A stretch of DNA of 11,616 bases from an uncultured Actinomycetes bacterium (GTDB lineage: Bacteria; Actinomycetota; Thermoleophilia; Miltoncostaeales; Miltoncostaeaceae): positions 1 to 11,616 of the forward strand of contig CAIPNN010000042.1 of the NCBI GenBank assembly GCA_903866425.1, in the 5' to 3' direction. Each line of letters opens with the position of its first letter. The first letter of the stretch is position 1. The position numbers and the translations under genes were made by a program. This document shows, in pieces, positions 1 to 5,160 of this stretch. The notes below the pieces were generated by a model. That model made no database searches. It was not told where the DNA came from and was given only the letters and a program-made list of their open reading frames with translations.

Positions 1-1
1 C

Positions 2-181
2 GGCGAGGCATGGCACAACAACCACCACGCGTTTCCGGGGTCGGCCCGCCACGGACTCACGTGGAAGCAGGTGGATGTGTCGTGGATGCTCATCCGCGGC
101 ATGGAGCGCCTGGGCTGGGTGTGGGACGTCAAGGTGCCCACGAGCGAGCGCCAGCGACTGCGGAAGGCGAAGGCCTCCTAG
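2..181 (+). CDS. acyl-CoA (fatty acid) desaturase, C-terminal fragment
   Basis: Frame 2 is open from the window edge to TAG at 179-181 and gives the last 59 residues. It opens with GEAWHNNHHAFPGSARHG, the third histidine box (HxxHH) of membrane di-iron acyl-CoA/stearoyl-type delta-9 desaturases. The tail then follows the usual family pattern (WKQVDVSW, MERLGWVWDVKVP) with a basic end. The family introduces a double bond into acyl-CoA or acyl-lipid chains at the cytoplasmic face of the membrane. The first two histidine boxes and the transmembrane helices lie outside the window, so regiospecificity cannot be judged. The stop codon shares a CTAG with the stop of the opposing hydrolase gene. The overlapping reading frame that starts at position 10 has no recognisable family content and is a shadow. 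Confidence 0.88.
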   Translation, partial: GEAWHNNHHAFPGSARHGLTWKQVDVSWMLIRGMERLGWVWDVKVPTSERQRLRKAKAS

Positions 182-184
182 GCC
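172..184. terminator. short inverted repeat over two convergent stop codons
   Basis: GGCCT (172-176) and AGGCC (180-184) are perfect inverted arms around a 3-nt loop. The desaturase stop (TAG, 179-181) and the hydrolase stop (TAG on the minus strand, 180-178) both fall inside this structure. It could act as a small bidirectional hairpin. There is no T tract on either side and the stem is only 5 bp, so classical intrinsic termination is doubtful. Confidence 0.25.
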
Positions 185-831
185 CCGCGCGGCAGGCCGG
201 CGCTGGTCAGCGCGCCATCAACCGCTGACAGCCATGCCTGCGACCGTGGGAGGCGCACAAGCGATCCCCGCGGACGCACCGCGGTGCCGTGCACCGCGCC
301 GCGAATGAGCTCGTAGTCCACATGTGCGCCTGCTGCGCGCAGCCGATCGGCGCCGCGCCGGGAGTGCGAGGCCCGCACACCGGGAATGCCCGGGATGCCA
401 TCGATGCTGCCGTGGATGATCGTGATGCGGTCGCCACTCAGGTCGGGCAATTCCAGTTCCTCGGGAATCCAGGGCGCCAGCGCAACGATGTCGTGAATAC
501 GCGCGTCGCCGGCGCATCCCAGCGACACGGCGCCGCCCATCGAGAATCCGAGCATCACCACGCGGCGGGCCCAGGGCATGGCGGCAAGCGCGGCCTGGCC
601 ATCGCTGATGCAGTCGTACACGCGCTTCCACGACTTCACGCGGTACCGCACCTCGGCGAACCCCGTGGATGGGAACTCTGGTGCAAGGCGATCGACCAAC
701 CACTCAATCGTGGCGCTCCAGGTGCCAGGCACGATGCGCGACGTCCCCCCATTGACACACAGGACGACTGTCTCTGATTGGGGGCCACGAAGACGCATTT
801 CTGCCCCCGTGGCAAGGGGAATTGCCTGCAC
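178..831 (-). CDS. alpha/beta hydrolase (dienelactone hydrolase-like fold)
   Basis: A 217-residue cytoplasmic alpha/beta hydrolase is predicted with the GTG start at 831. An early beta strand (TVVLCVNGGTSR) holds the oxyanion-type turn. The nucleophile elbow is LGFSMGG with Ser97. Likely acid and base are Asp144 in HGSIDG and His181 in GAVHGT, in the right order for a Ser-Asp-His triad. No signal peptide or membrane segment is visible, and the substrate cannot be named. The frame is open upstream to 1245, but that part is arginine/proline-rich shadow of the divergent gene. An ATG at 798 with a G-rich stretch before it is the alternative start. GTG-831 is preferred because it keeps the first beta strand and lies 6 nt after a TATCCT hexamer. 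The gene ends tail to tail with the desaturase on a shared CTAG. Confidence 0.82.
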   Translation of the reverse strand: MQAIPLATGAEMRLRGPQSETVVLCVNGGTSRIVPGTWSATIEWLVDRLAPEFPSTGFAEVRYRVKSWKRVYDCISDGQAALAAMPWARRVVMLGFSMGGAVSLGCAGDARIHDIVALAPWIPEELELPDLSGDRITIIHGSIDGIPGIPGVRASHSRRGADRLRAAGAHVDYELIRGAVHGTAVRPRGSLVRLPRSQAWLSAVDGALTSAGLPRGA

Positions 832-837
832 ATGCGC

Positions 838-843
838 AGGATA
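838..843 (-). promoter_or_regulatory. putative -10 element (TATCCT) for the hydrolase gene
   Basis: TATCCT on the minus strand matches the actinobacterial -10 pattern TANNNT. It ends 6 nt before the GTG start at 831, so transcription would begin at or next to the start codon (leaderless mRNA). No convincing -35 and no Shine-Dalgarno are seen. The surrounding 832-952 region holds this element and the opposing one at 939-944; nothing else is recognised there. Confidence 0.45.
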
Positions 844-938
844 GCGATTGACCGGTCCCGTGGAACCCTGAGCAGGGCGCACGGTGCGGAGGTCGTAAAG
901 ATGCGGTGAGCGCCACCGGGTCCGACGCCCGACTGGCC

Positions 939-944
939 TACCAT
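939..944 (+). promoter_or_regulatory. putative -10 element (TACCAT) for the glucosaminidase gene
   Basis: TACCAT fits TANNNT and ends 8 nt before the GTG start at 953, which suggests a leaderless or nearly leaderless transcript. The 8 nt between (CGCCCGCT) contain no ribosome binding site. No clear -35 hexamer is visible at 16-18 nt upstream. Confidence 0.4.
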
Positions 945-952
945 CGCCCGCT

Positions 953-2122
953 GTGCGCACACCCATCGCAATCTCAGCAGCCCTGCTGCTCACGCTGCCC
1001 GCCGCCCTTCTGGGACAGGCACAGGCCCCGTCCACCGGTGGCGCCGCCGCCCCTGCCGCCACAACGCCGGCAGCGGGGCAGCCCAGCACACAGACCCCGC
1101 TCATGGGCCAGTCGCGCCTCACCGGCGCCCAGATGGCAGCGTGGTTCGCAAAGCAGGGCGTCACCCCCACCATCACCACGCCCATCCTCGATCTGGCCAA
1201 CATGTTCGTGGACGAGGGCAATGCACAGAACGTGCGTGGCGACATCGCATTCGCGCAGTCGGTGCTTGAGACCGGCTGGTTCGCCTACAAGGGCAGCATG
1301 GTCAAGCCCACCGACAACAACTTCTCGGGGCTCGGCGCCTGCGACACCTGCAGTTCCGGCAACCGTTACCCCTCACCCGTGGCAGGGGTGCGCGCACAAA
1401 TCCAGCACCTCTGGGCCTACGCCGACCCGAAGGCCGACCCCGCACGGGTTGCCCGCGACCTGACGGACATCCGCTTCTCCTATGTGAAGCCCTACGGCAG
1501 GTCGCCCACATGGGAGCAGATGGGCTGCGGTAACTGGGCCACGGGAACCGAATACGCCACGCAGGTGCTCAGCCTCTACGGCAAGATGCTCACATCCAGC
1601 GGGCTTTCGGCTCCCAAGGTCGTGGTGGCCCCCTGTGGCAGCACCAAGGCGCCGATCACCGCCGTGCCTGCAGGCACGCGTCCCGCGGGCCCGCTCGTCG
1701 TGATGGTCAGCCGTCAGGGCGGCGTACGGCTTGGCGGCCTGCGCGCAAGCATGGGCACGCTGGCCAAGGCGGGAACCGCCTTTGGCGAGAAGGGCGCACA
1801 GCGGGCCAGTTACGGTGCGTGCCACGTCACGTGGGCATCCATCGGCGCCATCATGGCCTTCAGTGGTTCGAAGTCGGCCACCTGTGCCGATGACGCGCGC
1901 GTACGTGCCGCGGTGCTCACCGACCCCATCTGGAAGACGGACAAGGGCCTGTCCCCAGGGAGCCCCGTTGCGAAGGTGCGCAAGCTCTACCGGGCCAAGG
2001 TTGGCCGTAAGACAACCGCAGTGACGCTGGTGAAAGCGCGCAACGGCGCAAGCCTGCAGGCGCGCATCGGCGAGGGCGTCGTGAAGTCCCTCGTGGTCGC
2101 TGTGCCCGCGCCCCGCAGCTGA
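953..2122 (+). CDS. secreted glucosaminidase-domain protein (peptidoglycan hydrolase-like)
   Basis: This 389-residue protein starts at GTG-953. Residues 1-25 form a signal peptide (RTPIAISAALLLTLPAALLG, cleavage near GQAQA), followed by an Ala/Pro/Thr-rich linker to about residue 50. Residues 55-215 look like the glucosaminidase family (mannosyl-glycoprotein endo-beta-N-acetylglucosaminidase type). They carry FAQSVLETGWF with the probable catalytic Glu106, then DNNFSGLGACDTC and YPSPVAGVRAQIQHLWAYA. The family cleaves N-acetylglucosaminyl bonds in peptidoglycan or glycans outside the membrane. Residues about 245-389 form a separate C-terminal region (QGGVRLGGLRASMGTLAKAG, KGLSPGSPVAKVRKLY) with Cys290 and Cys311 that I cannot assign to a named family. 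Cys130 and Cys133 could form a disulfide. Transcription appears to be monocistronic. The enzyme class is fairly sure; the exact substrate is not. Confidence 0.85.
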   Translation: MRTPIAISAALLLTLPAALLGQAQAPSTGGAAAPAATTPAAGQPSTQTPLMGQSRLTGAQMAAWFAKQGVTPTITTPILDLANMFVDEGNAQNVRGDIAFAQSVLETGWFAYKGSMVKPTDNNFSGLGACDTCSSGNRYPSPVAGVRAQIQHLWAYADPKADPARVARDLTDIRFSYVKPYGRSPTWEQMGCGNWATGTEYATQVLSLYGKMLTSSGLSAPKVVVAPCGSTKAPITAVPAGTRPAGPLVVMVSRQGGVRLGGLRASMGTLAKAGTAFGEKGAQRASYGACHVTWASIGAIMAFSGSKSATCADDARVRAAVLTDPIWKTDKGLSPGSPVAKVRKLYRAKVGRKTTAVTLVKARNGASLQARIGEGVVKSLVVAVPAPRS

Positions 2123-2140
2123 TCGAACACATCAGGGGGC
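2110..2140. terminator. bulged inverted repeat at the end of the glucosaminidase gene
   Basis: GCCCC (2110-2114) pairs with GGGGC (2136-2140), and CTGAT (2119-2123) pairs with ATCAG (2131-2135). This gives a 10-bp stem with a 4-nt bulge (GCAG) and a 7-nt loop. The TGA stop at 2120-2122 lies in the inner arm. It sits between the convergent glucosaminidase and tRNA genes and could stop transcription from either side. No T tract follows, so this is only a candidate. Confidence 0.35.
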
Positions 2141-2149
2141 AGGCGAACA

Positions 2150-2222
2150 AGCGGGCGACCGGGCTCGAACCGGCGACCCTCAGCTTGGGAAGCTGATGCT
2201 CTACCAACTGAGCTACACCCGC
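2150..2222 (-). tRNA. tRNA-Gly (anticodon CCC)
   Basis: Read on the minus strand, the sequence folds as a full cloverleaf. The acceptor arm GCGGGTG pairs with CGCCCGC with one G-U. The D stem is GCTC/GAGC with loop AGTTGGTA. The anticodon stem is TCAGC/GCTGA with loop TTCCCAA, so the anticodon is CCC and reads GGG (glycine). The variable loop has 5 nt. The T arm is GCCGG/CCGGT around TTCGAGC. The discriminator at 2150 is T, as expected for bacterial tRNA-Gly. The 3' CCA is not encoded (TTGTTC follows), so it must be added after transcription. The gene lies 25 nt downstream of the argS stop in the same direction. Confidence 0.96.
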
Positions 2223-2233
2223 GGGTCGCCGCA

Positions 2234-2239
2234 AGGGTA
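2234..2239 (-). promoter_or_regulatory. putative -10 element (TACCCT) for tRNA-Gly
   Basis: TACCCT on the minus strand ends 11 nt before the mature 5' end of the tRNA, allowing a leader of about 4-5 nt. A weak -35-like CAGACC occurs 16 nt upstream, inside the last codons of argS. The tRNA could therefore be transcribed independently, or by read-through from argS. Confidence 0.35.
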
Positions 2240-2247
2240 GCGCACGG

Positions 2248-3909
2248 CTACATGCGGTCTGGTGCCTCCACGCCGATGAGGTCGAGCCCCATGGCGATGA
2301 CCGTGCGGGTGGCGCGCAGCAGGTCGAGCCGGAAGGCCACCACCTCAGGGGCTTCCCCCACCACGCGACAGCGGTGGTAGAAGCCGTGGAAGTCGCGGGC
2401 CAGATCCTGCAGGTACGCAGCGACCCGGTGCGGTGAGCGGCGGCGCTCGGCCTCGCGCACCACATCGGGCCACGCACACAGCGTGAGCAGCAGGGCCCGC
2501 TCGGATGGATCAAGCTCAGCCGGAGCCCCGGCGTCGGCAGGCGCCTCGGGGTTCTGGGCCAGGATCCCCGCGATGCGCGCGTGGGCGTACTGGACGTAAT
2601 AGACGGGGTTCTCGTTGCTCTGCGAGCGCGCGACGTCGAGGTCGAGGTCGAACGCTGTCTCGTGGCTCCGCTGCACCAGGAAGAACCTGGCGGCGTCCAC
2701 ACCGATGTCGTCGATGAGCTCGCCCAGCGTCACCAGGGTGCCCGCCCGCTTGCTCATGCGCTTGGCCTCGCCACCCTCGGTGAGCGACACAAGCTGAACG
2801 ATCGGCACCTCAAGCATGTCGGGGTCGAAGCCCCCGGCGGCGATCACTGCACGAAGGCGCGCGATGTAGCCGTGGTGGTCGGCACCCAGCACGTCGAGCA
2901 GGCGGTCATCGCCACGCCCGGCCTTGTCGAGGTGGTAGGCGACGTCCGCGGCGAGGTACGTGGTGCTGCCATCCGAGCGGCGCAACACGCGGTCCTTCTC
3001 ATCGCCGTACGTGGTGGTGCGAAACCACAGGGCGCCCTCGCTCTCGTACGCATCGCCCGAGGCGATGAGCGCCTCGAGCCCGCGCTCGACGATGCCGCCC
3101 TCGTGCAGGGTGGTCTCACTGAAGAAGGCGTCAAACCGCACACGGAATCGCTCGAGTTCGGCCGTCATGGTGCCGAGCATCAGGTCACGGCCGCGTGTGG
3201 CGAACTCGGCCAGCACCTCGTCGTCGGGCGGGTTGACGCGACCCGCGTACGTGTCGCCCACCTGATCGCGCATGAGCTCGGCGATGCCGATGACGTAATC
3301 GCCCTGGTAGCCGTCCTCGGGCACCTGTGTGTCGAGCCCGAACAGCTGCCCGTAGCGCGCGGCCACCGAGGCGCCGAACAACTGCATCTGCCGGCCCCAG
3401 TCATTCACGTAGTACTCGCGCGTCACGTTGTGACCCGCGTACTCGAGAATGCGGGCCACGCCGTCGCCGTAGGCGGCCTGGCGGGCGTGCCCCACATGCG
3501 GCGGCCCCGTCGGGTTGGCAGACACGAACTCGATGAGGATGCGCTCAACCGGGTCGGCCTGGGCGCGGCCGTAGTCGGTCCCCGCCGCAACGATGGCCTT
3601 GGCCGAATCGGCAAACCACTTCGGGCTCAGGGTGAGGTTGATGAAACCGGGGCCCGCCACCTCGGCCGACTGCACCAGCGCGCCGAGATCGCCGTCGGCC
3701 TGAATACGCGCCACGAGCTCGTCGGCGATCTCGCGCGGGTTGCGCTTGGCCGCCTTGGCCAGAGTCATCGCCACGTTGGTGGCGAGGTCACCGAACCCGG
3801 CGTCGCGCGGCGCCTCGAGGTGGGCAACGGCGTCTGCCCCACCGGCCACGGCCGATGCTTCCCGGGCAATCGCGGTGGTGAGGGGTGTGAGTGGGCTGTC
3901 AGCAGGCAC
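2248..3909 (-). CDS. argS: arginyl-tRNA synthetase
   Basis: A complete 553-residue class I aminoacyl-tRNA synthetase that charges tRNA-Arg with arginine in the cytoplasm. The N-terminal arginyl-tRNA additional domain occupies about residues 5-95. The catalytic domain has the HIGH signature as HVGH (138-141) in SANPTGPPHVGHARQAAYGD. The insert REYYVNDWGRQM follows, then the nucleotide-site residues LGADHHGY, and the second signature as KRMSKR (383-388). From about residue 435 (NPVYYVQYAHARI) the protein is the DALR anticodon-binding domain and ends in the usual family manner (LIGVEAPDRM). Length is normal. The GTG start at 3909 lies 8 nt after TAGCAT, whose first three bases are the rlmH stop, and no Shine-Dalgarno is seen. 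The gene follows rlmH with an 11-bp gap and precedes tRNA-Gly. Confidence 0.97.
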   Translation of the reverse strand: MPADSPLTPLTTAIAREASAVAGGADAVAHLEAPRDAGFGDLATNVAMTLAKAAKRNPREIADELVARIQADGDLGALVQSAEVAGPGFINLTLSPKWFADSAKAIVAAGTDYGRAQADPVERILIEFVSANPTGPPHVGHARQAAYGDGVARILEYAGHNVTREYYVNDWGRQMQLFGASVAARYGQLFGLDTQVPEDGYQGDYVIGIAELMRDQVGDTYAGRVNPPDDEVLAEFATRGRDLMLGTMTAELERFRVRFDAFFSETTLHEGGIVERGLEALIASGDAYESEGALWFRTTTYGDEKDRVLRRSDGSTTYLAADVAYHLDKAGRGDDRLLDVLGADHHGYIARLRAVIAAGGFDPDMLEVPIVQLVSLTEGGEAKRMSKRAGTLVTLGELIDDIGVDAARFFLVQRSHETAFDLDLDVARSQSNENPVYYVQYAHARIAGILAQNPEAPADAGAPAELDPSERALLLTLCAWPDVVREAERRRSPHRVAAYLQDLARDFHGFYHRCRVVGEAPEVVAFRLDLLRATRTVIAMGLDLIGVEAPDRM

Positions 3910-3917
3910 GGCGGGCG

Positions 3918-3923
3918 ATGCTA
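3918..3923 (-). promoter_or_regulatory. putative -10 element (TAGCAT) for argS, fused to the rlmH stop codon
   Basis: TAGCAT on the minus strand fits TANNNT and ends 8 nt before the argS GTG. Its TAG is the in-frame stop codon of rlmH. The intervening CGCCCGCC carries no ribosome binding site, so leaderless expression of argS independent of rlmH is plausible. No strong -35 is seen. Confidence 0.42.
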
Positions 3924-4403
3924 GCGGCCCCCACCCGCGTGCGGGTAGGGGTGGCCGGCGAGGTCGGCCAGCGCGCGGTACACCTGCTCACCAAGCACCA
4001 CGCGGGCCAACTGGTGCGGCAGCGTGAGCGGCCCGAGCGACATGCGCTCGTCGGCGGCGTCCACAAGGGTGGGGTCAATGCCGATGGCGCCACCGATCAG
4101 GAACGTGGTGGGTTTGGGACTCTCCAGCCGCTGCCCCATCCACTGCGCCAGGGCCTCACTGCTCTTCGGGGCCTTTCCCCGCACGTCGAGCGCGACCACA
4201 TGCGCACCCTGCACGATCTTCGCCCGCATGCGCTCGCCCTCTTTGCGAAACACCTGCGCATTGCCATGTTGCACGGCCTCTGCCGACACCTCATCGACCC
4301 GCAAATCGGCCATGCGGGCGATGCGCTGCTCGTATTCGGCACCGGCCGCGTCCATCGGCGCACGGAGTCGCCCGACGACGACGAACTGGATGAGGCGGCT
4401 CAC
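3921..4403 (-). CDS. rlmH: 23S rRNA (pseudouridine-1915-N3)-methyltransferase RlmH
   Basis: A 160-residue SPOUT (alpha/beta-knot) methyltransferase. The family acts as a dimer on helix 69 of 23S rRNA in assembled ribosomes, using S-adenosylmethionine to methylate pseudouridine 1915. Visible landmarks are QFVVVGRLRAP at the N terminus, KEGERMRAKI and VALDVRGK in the middle, and the knot and SAM pocket FLIGGAIGIDP (101-111). LTLPHQLARVVLGEQVYRA (127-145) follows, then HPYPHAGGGR at the end. The GTG start at 4403 gives the family's usual N terminus; 20 further codons upstream are shadow of the divergent gene. The usual C-terminal HPYHR-type ending is altered to HPYPH followed by AGGGR. The gene shares a symmetric -10 with the divergent phosphoesterase gene and its TAG stop forms part of the argS -10. 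Confidence 0.92.
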   Translation of the reverse strand: MSRLIQFVVVGRLRAPMDAAGAEYEQRIARMADLRVDEVSAEAVQHGNAQVFRKEGERMRAKIVQGAHVVALDVRGKAPKSSEALAQWMGQRLESPKPTTFLIGGAIGIDPTLVDAADERMSLGPLTLPHQLARVVLGEQVYRALADLAGHPYPHAGGGR

Positions 4404-4408
4404 AGGGT

Positions 4409-4415
4409 TATCGTA
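4409..4415. promoter_or_regulatory. symmetric bidirectional -10 (TATCGTA) between rlmH and the phosphoesterase gene
   Basis: The 7-mer TATCGTA contains TATCGT on the plus strand (4409-4414) and TACGAT on the minus strand (4415-4410), both TANNNT. The minus-strand copy ends 6 nt before the rlmH GTG at 4403. The plus-strand copy ends 8 nt before the GTG at 4423. One DNA patch could therefore launch two divergent leaderless transcripts starting about 20 bp apart. No good -35 is visible for either direction. Confidence 0.45.
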
Positions 4416-4422
4416 GGTGCGC

Positions 4423-5160
4423 GTGAGTGACTCCATCGCCATCATCAGCGACGTGCACGGCAATCGCCACGCACTCGAGGCCGTGCGCCGTGCCCAGCGT
4501 CAGGCGGGGGTCACGCGCACCTGGTGTCTGGGCGACATGGTGGGCTACGGCGCACACCCCAACGAGTGTCTGCGTGCATGCGTGCAGACATCAGAGCGCT
4601 GCCTTGCCGGTAATCACGACCTGGCGGCGGCAGGGCGGGTCTCGATTGACGAGTTCTCGCCGTGGGCACGCACGGCCATCGAATGGACGCGCGCACGGCT
4701 CGACCGCAATGCCCTCGACCGCCTCGCCGGGCTCGAGCCCATGGACGACGAGGGCGACATCGCGCTGTTCCACGCGTCACCACGCGACCCGGTGTGGGAA
4801 TACGTGCTGGACGGCGACGGCGTGCGCGCCGCGATGGAGGCACACCCGGCACGGGTGATGATGGTGGGCCATACGCATCTGGCCGGCGCGTGGTGCCTCG
4901 GCGACGACGGCCGCCTGGACGGCGGACTTGTGCGCGGCGAGGAGACCATCTCGCTCGATCGCGGACGCTGGCTGGTGAACCCCGGCTCCGTTGGGCAGCC
5001 ACGCGACCTCGACCCACGGGCATCATGGGCCGTGCTCGACCCGGAGGCCAACACGCTCACCTTCAGACGCACGCCGTACGACGTCCCCGGCGCCCAGAAC
5101 GCAATCCAGGCCGCGGGGCTCCCCGTGGAACTTGGATCACGACTCGCGGAGGGCCGATGA
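4423..5160 (+). CDS. calcineurin-like metallophosphoesterase (YfcE/MPE family)
   Basis: A 245-residue cytoplasmic protein with the full set of metallophosphoesterase motifs. They are ISDVHGN (Asp10, His12), CLGDMVGYG (Asp38), AGNHD (Asn64, His65), ALFHASP (His117) and MVGHTH (His150, His152), then a beta-rich tail with LVNPGSVGQPRD. These residues bind two metal ions, and the family hydrolyses phosphodiesters or phosphomonoesters. The PGSVGQPRD tail resembles YfcE-type phosphodiesterases, but the substrate cannot be told. GTG-4423 is chosen because it lies 8 nt after the TATCGT element. GTG-4417 adds only two residues and lies too close to that hexamer to be transcribed from it. The stop overlaps the next gene's start as ATGA, so the two are translationally coupled. 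Confidence 0.9.
   Translation: MSDSIAIISDVHGNRHALEAVRRAQRQAGVTRTWCLGDMVGYGAHPNECLRACVQTSERCLAGNHDLAAAGRVSIDEFSPWARTAIEWTRARLDRNALDRLAGLEPMDDEGDIALFHASPRDPVWEYVLDGDGVRAAMEAHPARVMMVGHTHLAGAWCLGDDGRLDGGLVRGEETISLDRGRWLVNPGSVGQPRDLDPRASWAVLDPEANTLTFRRTPYDVPGAQNAIQAAGLPVELGSRLAEGR
5148..5153 (+). promoter_or_regulatory. Shine-Dalgarno (GGAGGG) for the NifS/IscS-like gene
   Basis: GGAGGG lies inside the last codons of the phosphoesterase gene, 3 nt before the ATG at 5157. It is the clearest anti-Shine-Dalgarno match found at a gene start in the window. It supports the ATGA-overlapping start, in contrast to the apparently leaderless first genes. Confidence 0.5.

Noticed and set aside
832..1245. N-terminal extension of the alpha/beta hydrolase frame up to 1245
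   Set aside because: It overlaps the signal-peptide and linker region of the divergent glucosaminidase gene and has shadow-like composition; the conserved fold begins near 831.
2223..2247. Riboswitch or T-box leader near argS/tRNA-Gly
   Set aside because: argS has no 5' leader (promoter and start are 8 nt apart) and the 25 bp between argS and the tRNA is too short for a riboswitch or T-box.
2581..3924. 447-codon open frame on the plus strand opposite argS
   Set aside because: It lies fully antisense to a clear ArgRS, has no recognisable domain, and long antisense frames are expected in GC-rich DNA.
4662..5156. Upstream extension of the NifS/IscS-like frame to 4662
   Set aside because: Arg/Pro/Gly-rich shadow of the phosphoesterase gene; the family N terminus begins at the ATG at 5157 with a good GGAGGG before it.
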